From contig RGCC01000006.1 in the NCBI GenBank assembly GCA_009919335.1, positions 1-32,485 of the forward strand: a DNA stretch of 32,485 nt, written 5' to 3'. The position numbers and the translations under genes were made by a program. Shown here in pieces: positions 16,257 to 24,552 of this stretch (its first letter is position 1; the number at the start of each line of letters is the position of its first letter). The notes under the pieces were generated by a model. That model made no database searches. It saw only the letters and a program-made list of their open reading frames with translations, and was not told where the DNA came from. The DNA is from Alphaproteobacteria bacterium. GTDB lineage: Bacteria > Pseudomonadota > Alphaproteobacteria > Puniceispirillales > Puniceispirillaceae.

Positions 16257-17378
16257 TCAGACGCTGCTCGCTGCAGTATCTGCCTCAAGAAAGCCACTAA
16301 TAAATGACAAGCGCAACGATAAATTGCCAAGACCGAAACCGACAAAGGCAACAAGCACCCCGCCGTTTAGCACACTGCCACCGGTCAAAAGCCAGCCGAC
16401 TGTGCAGCCACCGGCGATAACCCCGCCAAAGGCCATGCAGAAAGCACCAAGAATATAGCGCAGCGGATGCGGCGCGTTGTTAAAGCCCTCAATCACGATA
16501 CGGCCAGAAAGTTTGGCCGATAAAGTCGCCCCAATTAACGTGCCACCAACAAGGCCAAGCCCAAATTTAGGGGCAAGCGCTGTTGAATAGACGAAATAGC
16601 CAAGACTATCAGCAACCGGCAGAATGAAACGCAGGCCCTCAACCGGAACCGGATCAAACTCATCAGCGCCAATTACCGCGGTAATGAAAAAACAAACCGG
16701 CACCAAAAGGCCAATAAGACCCGCCATTACGGCACGCTTTAGCGGTTGGTCAGCCCCGCCGCGCCGCGCTATCATTACAATAGCGGCCAGTAAAAACAGT
16801 ACCCAGATTGCCACGAGGCTGTTGGATAGCATCGGCGAATAGTCAAATTGAACAAGGCTGGCAAGCGTGATCCTTGGTACGGCTAGAACGCCGCTGATCG
16901 CCGACCATGAAAATAGCGCCAAGAAAATCAGCGTAATGAATGCGCGAACATTACCGCGACCGGACAGGATAATGAGGCGCGAAACACAGCCACGGCTTAG
17001 CCCCATCCCGACGCCAAAGACCAGCGTTCCAAAAAACAGGCCAAACAGATTTAGCGGTGCCTGATGCTGGCGAGCACCACCGAGTGAGATCAGTTCCATT
17101 TGTGACAGGAGGCTGACCGCGATGATGGCTGATAGGGCGGCGATCGACACCTGCCATAGCTGATTGAAGGGGGCGCGATCCTTAGATGCAGATTTTATCG
17201 CGCCAAAATTGGAATTCGCCCGATTAGATGTCGCCAAAAATAACTCATCATAAGCCGAGCGCGCACAATAGTCGCTGCGCTCTGCAAGCCAGCCGAACAG
17301 GCCGCCAGCAAGCAACCCTGCCGCCAGAACTACTGTTGTCACACCATAAATGTCACGCCACTCGATAATTAAGTCCAT
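16257..17378 (-). CDS. YeeE/YedE family (TsuA-type) sulfur-compound transporter
   Basis: 373 aa with about nine hydrophobic segments. The repeated family motifs are present: FGVGMGLSRGCVSRL (with its conserved Cys) in the first half and AGGCTVGWLLTGG in the second, along with ERSDYCARSAYDE near the N-terminus. Characterised TsuA homologues take up thiosulfate through a relay of such cysteines. A sulfur-uptake role next to the thi operon is suggestive, since thiazole needs sulfur, but the genes are divergent and the link is an inference. Ribosome site GAGGTG just upstream of the ATG at 17378. It begins the 400-bp intergenic region shared with the thi operon. Confidence 0.9.
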   Translation of the reverse strand: MDLIIEWRDIYGVTTVVLAAGLLAGGLFGWLAERSDYCARSAYDELFLATSNRANSNFGAIKSASKDRAPFNQLWQVSIAALSAIIAVSLLSQMELISLGGARQHQAPLNLFGLFFGTLVFGVGMGLSRGCVSRLIILSGRGNVRAFITLIFLALFSWSAISGVLAVPRITLASLVQFDYSPMLSNSLVAIWVLFLLAAIVMIARRGGADQPLKRAVMAGLIGLLVPVCFFITAVIGADEFDPVPVEGLRFILPVADSLGYFVYSTALAPKFGLGLVGGTLIGATLSAKLSGRIVIEGFNNAPHPLRYILGAFCMAFGGVIAGGCTVGWLLTGGSVLNGGVLVAFVGFGLGNLSLRLSFISGFLEADTAASSV

Positions 17379-17563
17379 AACCCACCTCGGAACGCCATCG
17401 CATCACTGCCATCTGATAGCATTTTTTTGTCTTTTTAAAAGATACAAATCCGATAAAAAGAAATTAAATGCTCAATTGTAAATATCATTGGCAATAATTT
17501 GCAAAATTTCGGTTTTTTGCAAAAAGACCGCGAGGGCGGATAACTGCCGCGTGATCTTCCCGC
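17379..17563. other. AT-rich divergent spacer upstream of the thi promoter
   Basis: No gene. This is the most AT-rich stretch of the window, with a poly-T tract near 17423, A-rich runs near 17455 and a direct repeat of TTTGCAAAA at about 17509 and 17517. It should hold the promoter of the YeeE gene reading leftward; I could not pick a convincing -10/-35 pair. The rest of the spacer is the thi promoter, the riboswitch and a leader of about 75 nt (17707-17782). Confidence 0.5.
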
Positions 17564-17592
17564 TTGAAATTGCGCAAGAGCCTAGCTAGGCT
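17564..17592 (+). promoter_or_regulatory. Likely sigma-70 promoter of the thi operon with palindrome over -10
   Basis: TTGAAA (17564-17569), a 17-bp spacer and TAGGCT (17587-17592) place a start near 17598, just at the beginning of the riboswitch. The -10 hexamer is weak, but it is the right half of a perfect 14-bp palindrome, AGCCTAGCTAGGCT (17579-17592), which could be a protein-binding operator. Confidence 0.45.
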
Positions 17593-17595
17593 GTC

Positions 17596-17706
17596 GGTTC
17601 TGTTGGGGTGCTTCGGTGCTGTCCGTATGGGCAGGGGCGGGGCTGAGAAGCGCGAGCTAACCCATAGAACCTGATCCAGTTAAAACTGGCGTAGGGAACG
17701 GAGACC
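17596..17706 (+). promoter_or_regulatory. TPP riboswitch (THI element)
   Basis: The conserved core is complete: GGGGTGC at 17605, GGGGCTGAGA at 17639-17647, ACCC at 17660, GAACCTGATC at 17667, CTGG-type P4/L5 segment and GTAGGGAA at 17691. The P1 helix can be drawn between GGTTCTGTT (17596-17604) and AACGGAGACC (17697-17706) with one bulge. It binds thiamine pyrophosphate and turns off the genes behind it. There is no strong terminator hairpin before thiD, so control is probably at translation start of thiD. Confidence 0.95.
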
Positions 17707-17782
17707 TTTCCAGATCGGAAACCAATCCAGATCAAAATGTCTCGTCGATCCATACGTCACTTTGTTGTTTGTGGGATTTTTG

Positions 17783-18595
17783 ATGGGCAAAACAAAATCG
17801 CAAGGCCATGTTGCAACGGCGTTAACAATTGCCGGTTCTGACAGCGGTGGCGGGGCTGGTATTCAGGCTGATTTAAAAAGTTTTTCCGCGCATGGTGTCT
17901 ATGGCGCGAGTGTTATCACCGCCATCACGGCGCAAAACACGCGATTAGTCAGCGATGTTGAGGCGGTATCTCCCGCGATGATCGGCGCACAAATTGATGC
18001 TGTTCTGTCTGATATCCGCATTGATGCAATCAAAATCGGGATGTTGGCAACGCCAGCGGTGATTGAGGCGGTGGCGCGTGCATTGGCGCATTATCATGGG
18101 CCGATTGTGCTTGATCCGGTCATGGTGGCAAAATCGGGTGACGCCTTGTTACAGGATGATGCGGTATCTTGTTTGACCGAAATGCTTTTGCCTCGTGCCA
18201 GCCTGCTGACGCCAAATATTCCTGAAGCGGCGCGCCTGTTAGAGGGGCAGCATGATATGAGCCCACAAGAGCAGGGCAAGGCGTTGTTGGCACTAGGGCC
18301 AGCAGCGGTGTTGATGAAGGGCGGGCATGCCGACGGTGCGGTTTGTCACGATTATCTGATAACCAGCAACACAATCGCTATCTTTGAGGCGCCGCGGATT
18401 GTCACCGATAACACGCATGGCACCGGCTGCTCGCTATCATCGGCAATCGCTGCCGGACTGGCCAAATCGCTGCCGCTGGATGCGGCGGTTGGTGCGGCAC
18501 ATCGCTGGTTGCATGGCGCGATCAAAGCTGCTGACGATCTTGACATCGGTCAGGGGCATGGCCCAGTTCACCATTTTTACGAAATCTGGAGATAG
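17783..18595 (+). CDS. thiD: Hydroxymethylpyrimidine/phosphomethylpyrimidine kinase ThiD
   Basis: 270 aa from the ATG at 17783. An in-frame TTG at 17762 would only add seven hydrophobic residues without a better ribosome site. ThiD phosphorylates HMP and HMP-P to give HMP-PP for coupling. Ribokinase-fold marks: TIAGSDSGGGAGIQADLK (substrate loop), ITAITAQNT, DAIKIGML, VLDPVMVAKSGDALL, and NTHGTGCSLSSAIAAGLA (anion hole and catalytic region). First gene after the TPP riboswitch; thiO starts 3 bp past its TAG. Confidence 0.95.
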   Translation: MGKTKSQGHVATALTIAGSDSGGGAGIQADLKSFSAHGVYGASVITAITAQNTRLVSDVEAVSPAMIGAQIDAVLSDIRIDAIKIGMLATPAVIEAVARALAHYHGPIVLDPVMVAKSGDALLQDDAVSCLTEMLLPRASLLTPNIPEAARLLEGQHDMSPQEQGKALLALGPAAVLMKGGHADGAVCHDYLITSNTIAIFEAPRIVTDNTHGTGCSLSSAIAAGLAKSLPLDAAVGAAHRWLHGAIKAADDLDIGQGHGPVHHFYEIWR

Positions 18596-18598
18596 CCG

Positions 18599-19621
18599 TT
18601 GGCAAAACCGCAAATCACGATCGTTGGTGGCGGCGTTGCCGGGCTTTGTCTCGCTGCTGAACTGGCTGAACGCGGCATGGCGTTTCGGTTGTTTGACCGC
18701 TATGGCCGTCCGGCAGAACATAGCTGCTCATGGTGGGCTGGCGGGATGCTGGCGCCATTTTGTGAGAGCGAGGCAGCTGAAGAGCCTGTGGTACGGCTTG
18801 GTCAGGAGGCTGCGGATTGGTGGCAGCGGCATAATGTTGATGTCAAACGGAACGGCTCACTGGTGCTAGCGCTTGGTCGTGATGGCGGTGAGCTTGACCG
18901 GTTTGCCCGCCGGACATCGCATTATGAATGGGTTGATGCAGATGGGGTGGCCGCATTAGAGCCAGATTTGGCCGGGCGTGCGCGGCGCGGGCTGTTTTTC
19001 TCGACCGAGGCGCATTTATCGCCGCGTGATGCATTGGCCTGTCTTGTTGGCGAGCTGGAAAGTCGCGATATCACGATTGAAACGGCGGATGGGCTGGATT
19101 TTCCGGATAATGATAATGTGGCCGGAGCGCCGTCACCGATTAGCAAGATCGACTGCCGCGGATTGTCGGCGGCGGATGCTTTGACCGATTTGCGCGGGGT
19201 TAAGGGTGAGATGCTGATGATCCGGTCAGCCGATATCCAGCTATCGCGGCCGGTTCGATTGCTGCATCCGCGAATCCCCATCTATCTGGTGCCGCGCGGT
19301 AATGGTGTATTCATGCTTGGTGCCACACAAATCGAGTCCGGTAACCGAAATGGGGCAACTGTGCGCTCGGTGCTTGAGCTATTGAGTGCCGCTTATGCGT
19401 TGCATCCGGCCTTTGGCGAGGCTGAAATTTTGGAGATCGGCGTTGATGCACGCCCCGCGTTTCCAGATAATTTACCGCGTATCAGACGGCGCGGTGACCG
19501 GCTTTATGTGAACGGATTGTTTCGACATGGTTTTTTGCTGGCACCAGCAATGGCACGAATGGCGGCCGATTATCTGTTTTCGGGTCAAACCCCAGAGGTA
19601 ATGGATGAAAATTTCAATTAA
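18599..19621 (+). CDS. thiO: Glycine oxidase ThiO
   Basis: 340 aa. The start is a TTG at 18599 preceded by GGAGA within the thiD 3' end. The start codon is unusual, but it fits the FAD motif that follows at once (ITIVGGGVAGLCLAAELAERG). ThiO oxidises glycine to the imine needed for thiazole formation. DAO-fold signs: SWWAGGMLAPFCE, HLSPRDALACLVGEL, YLVPRGNGVFMLGATQIESG and the C-terminal DNLPRIRRRGDRLYVNGLFRHGFLLAPAMA. It overlaps thiS by 17 bp. Confidence 0.94.
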   Translation: MAKPQITIVGGGVAGLCLAAELAERGMAFRLFDRYGRPAEHSCSWWAGGMLAPFCESEAAEEPVVRLGQEAADWWQRHNVDVKRNGSLVLALGRDGGELDRFARRTSHYEWVDADGVAALEPDLAGRARRGLFFSTEAHLSPRDALACLVGELESRDITIETADGLDFPDNDNVAGAPSPISKIDCRGLSAADALTDLRGVKGEMLMIRSADIQLSRPVRLLHPRIPIYLVPRGNGVFMLGATQIESGNRNGATVRSVLELLSAAYALHPAFGEAEILEIGVDARPAFPDNLPRIRRRGDRLYVNGLFRHGFLLAPAMARMAADYLFSGQTPEVMDENFN

Positions 19622-19802
19622 CGGTGTTGCAACAGAGGTAGCTGCGCGCAGCCTTGAGGCGATTTTACAGGAAAATGGCTATGGGGATTCGCGCGTGGCG
19701 ACAGCGGTAAACGGAAATTTTGTTCCGGTTAGCCAACGCGCCTCATGCCAGATTGAGGCCGGTGATGCGGTGGAAATTGTCGCGCCGCGACAAGGAGGAT
19801 GA
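19605..19802 (+). CDS. thiS: Sulfur carrier protein ThiS
   Basis: 65 aa, ubiquitin-like fold, ending in the required Gly-Gly that is adenylated by ThiF and then turned into a thiocarboxylate. Begins [12 protein letters not shown] inside the end of thiO (17-bp overlap). Typical C-terminal half: [20 protein letters not shown], then [12 protein letters not shown]. The AAGGAGGA that encodes the last residues is also an ideal ribosome site for thiG, whose ATG follows 2 bp after the stop. Confidence 0.95.
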   Translation: MKISINGVATEVAARSLEAILQENGYGDSRVATAVNGNFVPVSQRASCQIEAGDAVEIVAPRQGG

Positions 19803-19803
19803 T

Positions 19804-20577
19804 ATGAGCAGTTTTTATGGCGTGGAATTGCCAACCGCCTTTATGCTTGGCACCGCAAATTATCCATCACCAGCCATCCTTGATGCGGCGTTTCGTCAAT
19901 CTGCGGCGTCAGTCGCTACGGTATCGGTTCGCCGCGAGGCAGCCGGTGCGCGGGCAGGTGAGGGGTTCTGGCGCCTTATTCGCGAATTGGGGGTGCAGGT
20001 TCTGCCCAATACCGCCGGCTGTCACTCGGCCAGCGAAGCGGTCACAACCGCGCAAATGGCGCGTGAATTATTTGAAACTGACTGGATAAAGCTAGAGGTC
20101 ATCGGGCATAGCGACAGCCTGCAACCCGATCCATTCGGTCTGGTCGAGGCCGCAACCATCCTATGCCGCGACGGTTTTAAGGTGTTTCCCTATACCACCG
20201 AAGATTTGGTGCTTGCCGAGCGTTTGCTGGATGCGGGGTGTGAAGTTCTGATGCCGTGGGGCGCGCCAATCGGTACCGGATTGGGGCTGATCAATCCCTA
20301 TGGACTGCGCAGCCTGCGCGCGCAATATCCGGACGTGCCGATGGTGATTGATGCAGGTCTCGGCCTGCCATCTCAGGCGGCGCAGGCGATGGAGATGGGG
20401 TTTGATGCGGTGTTGCTGAATACCGCCGTTGCCAAGGCTGGTGATCCGGTGGCAATGGCTTGTGCCTTTGCCAAGGCCATCGAGGCTGGTCAGCTGGCAA
20501 AAACTGCTGATCCGATGGAACCGCGCGATATGGCTGCGCCATCAACCCCCTTAATTGGAAAGGCGTTTCTTCAATGA
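19804..20577 (+). CDS. thiG: Thiazole synthase ThiG
   Basis: 257 aa from the ATG at 19804, preceded by a near-perfect AAGGAGGA; a longer in-frame TTG start at 19720 lies within thiS and is rejected. ThiG makes the thiazole phosphate from DXP, the glycine imine and ThiS thiocarboxylate. The Schiff-base lysine is K96 in WIKLEVIG. Further signs: [41 protein letters not shown] and [19 protein letters not shown]. Overlaps thiE by 4 bp (ATGA). Confidence 0.96.
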   Translation: MSSFYGVELPTAFMLGTANYPSPAILDAAFRQSAASVATVSVRREAAGARAGEGFWRLIRELGVQVLPNTAGCHSASEAVTTAQMARELFETDWIKLEVIGHSDSLQPDPFGLVEAATILCRDGFKVFPYTTEDLVLAERLLDAGCEVLMPWGAPIGTGLGLINPYGLRSLRAQYPDVPMVIDAGLGLPSQAAQAMEMGFDAVLLNTAVAKAGDPVAMACAFAKAIEAGQLAKTADPMEPRDMAAPSTPLIGKAFLQ

Positions 20578-21182
20578 GTTTGGATCATGGCCTTGACCGG
20601 TTTTACCCTATTTTTGACCATCCTGACTGGCTGCAACGAATGTTGCCGCTTGGGGTAAAGCTGGTGCAGATGCGGATAAAGGATTTACCGGCCACCGAGG
20701 TACGGGCTTGCTTGCAGCGTGCCCAGCAATTATGTGATGCCGCTGGTGCCACAATGGTGGTGAATGATTACTGGGAAATTGCCATTGATCTTGGCTGTTC
20801 GTGGATCCATCTCGGTCAGGAAGATCTTGGCGATGCGGATATGGCGGCGATTAGGCGTGCCGGCCTTAAAATAGGTATCAGTACGCATGATGAGGAAGAA
20901 CTGGAGCGTGCGCTTGCTGAACAGCCTGATTATGTTGCGCTGGGACCGGTCTATCCAACCATCCTGAAGAAAATGAAATGGGTTGAACAGGGGCTTGGCC
21001 GTGTAAGGCAATGGAAAGACCGGATCGGTGATCTGCCGTTGGTTGGCATTGGCGGAATGAACATTGACCGGGCACAAGGTGTCTATGCAGCCGGTGCGGA
21101 TATTGTTTCGGTTGTGACCGACATTACCTTGAACGAAGCTCCGGAAACCCGCCTGAAAGGCTGGATAGAGGTAACCAGATGA
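20574..21182 (+). CDS. thiE: Thiamine phosphate synthase ThiE
   Basis: 202 aa. Couples HMP-PP with thiazole phosphate to give thiamine phosphate. TIM-barrel signatures: [64 protein letters not shown] and [12 protein letters not shown]. The NDYW form (instead of NDR) and the KKMKW segment are typical of the alphaproteobacterial branch, from memory of the family. Start overlaps thiG, end overlaps thiF, each by 4 bp. Confidence 0.94.
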   Translation: MSLDHGLDRFYPIFDHPDWLQRMLPLGVKLVQMRIKDLPATEVRACLQRAQQLCDAAGATMVVNDYWEIAIDLGCSWIHLGQEDLGDADMAAIRRAGLKIGISTHDEEELERALAEQPDYVALGPVYPTILKKMKWVEQGLGRVRQWKDRIGDLPLVGIGGMNIDRAQGVYAAGADIVSVVTDITLNEAPETRLKGWIEVTR

Positions 21183-22165
21183 GCAGGTATGACCGGCAAA
21201 TCGGTGTTGCTGAATTTGGCAGTGATGGTCAGGCCAAACTTGCGGCGGCGCGTCTTTTGATTGTCGGTGCTGGCGGGCTAGCAAGTCCGGTATTGCAGTA
21301 TCTGGCCGGAGCCGGGGTTGGTCATATCCGGCTGGTCGATCCTGATATTGTGTCGGTAACAAATATGCACCGCCAAACAATTTTTCGCTCAAGTGACCTT
21401 GGTATGGCAAAGGCGTCGGCAGCGGCCAGCCATATGGCCCGGTTAAATCCTGATTGCGAGATTACGCCGCTCACCGCTCAGGTAACGCCAGATACGATCA
21501 GTGCCTATGCAGCAGAGGTTGATCTGGTACTTGATTGTGCTGACAGCTTTGCCGTGAGCTATTGCATTTCGGATTATTGTTTGGTCAAGCGGCTGCCGTT
21601 TATTCACGCCTCGGTGGTTGGCATGGCCGGCTATGTTGGCGGTTTTTGCGAAACGGCGCCAAGTCTTCGCGCGGTTTTTCCTGATTTGCCGCAGCGTTTT
21701 GGCAGTTGTGCTGAAGATGGCGTTCTGGGGCCGGTCGTCGGTGTTATCGGTTCGTTGCAGGCACAAATGACGATCGCGGCGATTACCAGAGCGCAGCCAT
21801 CGCCGCTGGGCCAGTTGGTTACATATGACGCGGTTGGAAACCGGTTTGGTGGGTTTCGGTTTGATCACGCCGAAGAACCTAAATCTGGGTTGCCCTTCAT
21901 CAGCCCATCCCAAATTCAGCCGCATGATTTCGTGATTGATCTTAGGACGCCGGATGAGGCGGGGCTGGTAACGCCCGGTGCCACGCGCCTTGCACTTGAT
22001 CAGATAAACACAGATTTACCGCTCACTGGCATCGCACGCGTTGTGCTTTGTTGCCGGTCTGGACAACGGGCCTGGGTGGCGGCGGAAAAATTGTCTGGCT
22101 TTTGGCCGGGCGCAATTTCATTAATCGCCGTTGGTGATCCAAATTTTACGGAAAAAGAGGTTTAA
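21179..22165 (+). CDS. thiF: ThiF-type adenylyltransferase with C-terminal rhodanese domain
   Basis: 328 aa. Residues about 1-240 form an E1-like ThiF/MoeB domain: YDRQIGVAEFGSDGQAKL, LLIVGAGGLASPVLQYLAGAG (nucleotide loop), NMHRQTIF (catalytic Arg), LVLDCADSF and GVLGPVVGVIGSLQAQ. It adenylates the ThiS C-terminus. Residues about 255-328 are rhodanese-like (DFVIDLRTPDEAG ... VVLCCRSGQRA) and could supply sulfur. Oddity: where ThiF/MoeB have a CxxC zinc pair before the FP(D) segment this one has PSLRAVFP, and the second CxxC pair after the domain is also missing. One nearby cysteine remains (GSCAEDG). Stop is one base before the thiY ATG. Confidence 0.9.
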   Translation: MSRYDRQIGVAEFGSDGQAKLAAARLLIVGAGGLASPVLQYLAGAGVGHIRLVDPDIVSVTNMHRQTIFRSSDLGMAKASAAASHMARLNPDCEITPLTAQVTPDTISAYAAEVDLVLDCADSFAVSYCISDYCLVKRLPFIHASVVGMAGYVGGFCETAPSLRAVFPDLPQRFGSCAEDGVLGPVVGVIGSLQAQMTIAAITRAQPSPLGQLVTYDAVGNRFGGFRFDHAEEPKSGLPFISPSQIQPHDFVIDLRTPDEAGLVTPGATRLALDQINTDLPLTGIARVVLCCRSGQRAWVAAEKLSGFWPGAISLIAVGDPNFTEKEV

Positions 22166-22166
22166 A

Positions 22167-23105
22167 ATGTATCGTTATCTCATTGTTATATTTGCTCTAT
22201 TATGTTCATCTCCAGTGCAGGCTAAAGATCAGGTCACGCTGTTGCTGGACTGGTTTATCAATCCTGATCATGGGCCGATTATCATCGCTCAGGAAAAGGG
22301 CTACTTCGCCGATGCTGGCCTTGAGGTTGAGGTTATCGCGCCAGCTGATCCAGCTGATCCGCCAAAGCTTGTTGCTGCCGGAAAGGCTGATCTGGCGGTG
22401 TCATACCAGCCGCAATTGCATCTTCAAATTGCCGAGGGCATGCCCTTGATCCGTGTTGGAACCCTAGTCGCGACGCCGTTAAACTGTTTGCTGGTGCTAA
22501 AAGATGGCAACATCAAAACAGTGGCTGATTTGAAAGGCAAGAAAGTTGGCTTTTCGGTTGCCGGTGTTGAAGAGGCGCTATTAACCACGATTTTGGCGCG
22601 CAATGGCTTGGCTATGTCTGATATTGAACTGGTGAATGTCAATTGGTCGCTGTCACCGTCCCTGATGTCAAAACAGGTCGATGCGGTTATCGGAGCCTTT
22701 CGGAATTTTGAATTGAATCAAATGGATATTGAAGGCGTCCCCGGTCGCTGTTTCTATCTCGAAGAAGAGGGGCTACCAGCCTATGACGAGTTGATTTACG
22801 TCGCCAATCCAGACCGTATGAACAAAGACGTGGTGCGCCGCTTTTTACAGGCAACCGAGCTTGCAACCCAGTATATCGTCAATCACCCGCAGGAAAGCTG
22901 GGAGATTTTCAAAGGGACAGCCAAGGAACTGGATGACGAGCTGAACAAGCGGGCGTGGAATGATACATTGCCGCGTTTTGCGTTGCGTCCCGAGGCGTTG
23001 GATGAGGGGCGCTACAGCCGGTTTGAGGCGTTTTTAAAGGAAGCGGGCCTGTTAAAGGATATCCGTCCCGTATCCAAAATTGCTGTTGATCTGGGGGCAG
23101 AATGA
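22167..23105 (+). CDS. thiY: ABC transporter substrate-binding protein for thiamine pyrimidine (ThiY-like, NMT1/THI5)
   Basis: 312 aa from the ATG at 22167 behind AAAAAGAGG; an upstream in-frame start at 22131 lies inside thiF. A short signal peptide (YRYLIVIFALLCSSPVQA) exports it to the periplasm. Then TLLLDWFINPDHGPIIIAQE-KGYF, GLEVEVIAPADPADPPKLVA, ADLAVSYQPQLHLQ and LKGKKVGFSVAGVEEALL, the usual NMT1/THI5 pattern. ThiY-type proteins bind HMP or formylaminopyrimidine, and the context with tenA, thiZ and thiX fits uptake of a pyrimidine precursor. The PADPADP run comes from a 9-bp duplication. Overlaps tenA by 4 bp. Confidence 0.92.
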   Translation: MYRYLIVIFALLCSSPVQAKDQVTLLLDWFINPDHGPIIIAQEKGYFADAGLEVEVIAPADPADPPKLVAAGKADLAVSYQPQLHLQIAEGMPLIRVGTLVATPLNCLLVLKDGNIKTVADLKGKKVGFSVAGVEEALLTTILARNGLAMSDIELVNVNWSLSPSLMSKQVDAVIGAFRNFELNQMDIEGVPGRCFYLEEEGLPAYDELIYVANPDRMNKDVVRRFLQATELATQYIVNHPQESWEIFKGTAKELDDELNKRAWNDTLPRFALRPEALDEGRYSRFEAFLKEAGLLKDIRPVSKIAVDLGAE

Positions 23106-23776
23106 CAGATTACGGAGCAAGTTTTGGCGCATGGCGAGCGGCGAGTGGCACCGCGTGGCAAGATTATGTCTGCCATGATTTTGTAACGCAATTAGGCGAT
23201 GGCAGCCTGCCTGAATCCGCCTTTTTGCATTATCTGGTGCAAGATTACCTGTTCCTGATCCATTTCTCACGCGCATGGGCATTGGCCGTAACCAAGGCTG
23301 ATGAGGTCGCAGAGATGCGCACCTGTGCGGCGACGGTAAATGCGTTGGTCAATGACGAGATCAGTTTGCATATCCGTATTTGTGCCGAGGCGGGCATTGA
23401 TGAGGCGACCTTATTCGCCGCCGAGGAGGCAACCGCCAATATTGCCTATACGCGCTATGTCATGGATGCCGGACATTCAGGCGATTTTCTGGATCTAATG
23501 GCGGCCTTGGCCCCTTGTGTTCTGGGCTATGGCGAGATTGGCGCACGGTTGCTGGCAGCGGATAAAAAAACGCCTTATCGCGATTGGATCGAGACCTATG
23601 GCGGCAGCGATTATCAGCAGGTTTGCCATGATGTGGGTGCATTGATTGATGCGGCGGTTTTGCGCCGGCTGGGGGACCAGCCAGCCGCCAGTCCGCGATG
23701 GCCGGCTTTGTGTAAACGGTTTGTTACCGCAACACGGCTTGAGGCTGGGTTTTGGCAAATGGGACTTGATGGGTGA
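23102..23776 (+). CDS. tenA: Thiaminase II family protein TenA
   Basis: 224 aa. TenA hydrolyses aminopyrimidine (and thiamine) to HMP, a salvage step. All-helical family signatures: the N-terminal acceptor segment SAFLHYLVQDYLFLIHFSRA, VNDEISLH, the catalytic C139 in LAPCVLGYGEIG, and YRDWIETYGGSDYQ (the usual Y...W/Y...E-like region near the C-terminus). The start ATG overlaps thiY by 4 bp and its TGA overlaps the GTG of thiZ. Confidence 0.94.
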   Translation: MTDYGASFGAWRAASGTAWQDYVCHDFVTQLGDGSLPESAFLHYLVQDYLFLIHFSRAWALAVTKADEVAEMRTCAATVNALVNDEISLHIRICAEAGIDEATLFAAEEATANIAYTRYVMDAGHSGDFLDLMAALAPCVLGYGEIGARLLAADKKTPYRDWIETYGGSDYQQVCHDVGALIDAAVLRRLGDQPAASPRWPALCKRFVTATRLEAGFWQMGLDG

Positions 23777-24552
23777 CCGGCAAAAACGTCAAAATGGCGC
23801 CGCGTCGCAAAGCCGGAACACCGCCAGACATCCCCAGTCCGGCATTGCAATTTACCGGCAGCGCCAAAATCGCCGGAACGCAAATTTTTGATAAGCTAGA
23901 CCTGCCGATTGCCGCCGGTAAATGGACCTGTCTGCTGGGGCCGTCCGGTGTTGGCAAGACAACGATATTGCGGTTGCTTGCTGGTCTAGGGGATCATATC
24001 GACCATGATGGGCAGATTTCGGCGGATGATCATCAGATGATTGCTGGCCGGATCAGTCTTATGGCGCAAACTGATAACCTGATGCCGTGGCTGGATGTGC
24101 ATGATAATATCGTCATTGGCAGCAGGCTGCGTGGCGATGAAATTCAGTCAGAAAAGGCTGAGATGCTGATCGAGCAGGTTGGCTTGACCCCGCATCGTCA
24201 TAAAAAGCCCAATGCGTTATCTGGCGGCCAGCGGCAACGGGTTGCATTGGCGCGCACCTTGATGGAGGAGCGGCCAATTGTCCTTCTTGATGAACCGTTT
24301 TCGGCGCTTGACGCCAAGATCAGAGCCGAAATGCAGGAACTGGCGGCACGGCTTTTTGCTGGCAAGACTGTTTGTTTGATTACCCATGATCCGGGCGAGG
24401 CGGCACGTCTTGGCGATGTCATATTTGTGATGAATGTGAACGGGTTGCAATCTATTGAGCCACCATCATCTAGGGTAATTCGTGATTATGACGCGCCTGA
24501 TGTTCTGGCTTGTCAGGGGCGGCTTTTGCGGCTGCTGCGTGAGATGCCATGA
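23773..24552 (+). CDS. thiZ: ABC transporter ATP-binding protein (ThiZ-like)
   Basis: 259 aa. Starts with GTG overlapping the tenA stop (GTGA), as gene order demands. Complete nucleotide-binding domain: Walker A GPSGVGKTT, Q-loop MAQTDNLMPWL, signature LSGGQRQRVALARTL, Walker B IVLLDEPF, H-loop LITHDPGEAARLGD. Energises the pyrimidine uptake system with thiY and thiX. Overlaps thiX by 4 bp. Confidence 0.93.
   Translation: MTGKNVKMAPRRKAGTPPDIPSPALQFTGSAKIAGTQIFDKLDLPIAAGKWTCLLGPSGVGKTTILRLLAGLGDHIDHDGQISADDHQMIAGRISLMAQTDNLMPWLDVHDNIVIGSRLRGDEIQSEKAEMLIEQVGLTPHRHKKPNALSGGQRQRVALARTLMEERPIVLLDEPFSALDAKIRAEMQELAARLFAGKTVCLITHDPGEAARLGDVIFVMNVNGLQSIEPPSSRVIRDYDAPDVLACQGRLLRLLREMP

Noticed and set aside
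19720-19803. Longer thiG start at TTG 19720
   Set aside because: Would lie inside thiS; ATG 19804 has an ideal ribosome site and the family N-terminus.
20730-21410. 226-codon minus-strand ORF
   Set aside because: Antisense to thiE/thiF, low-complexity His/Gln/Arg-rich shadow.
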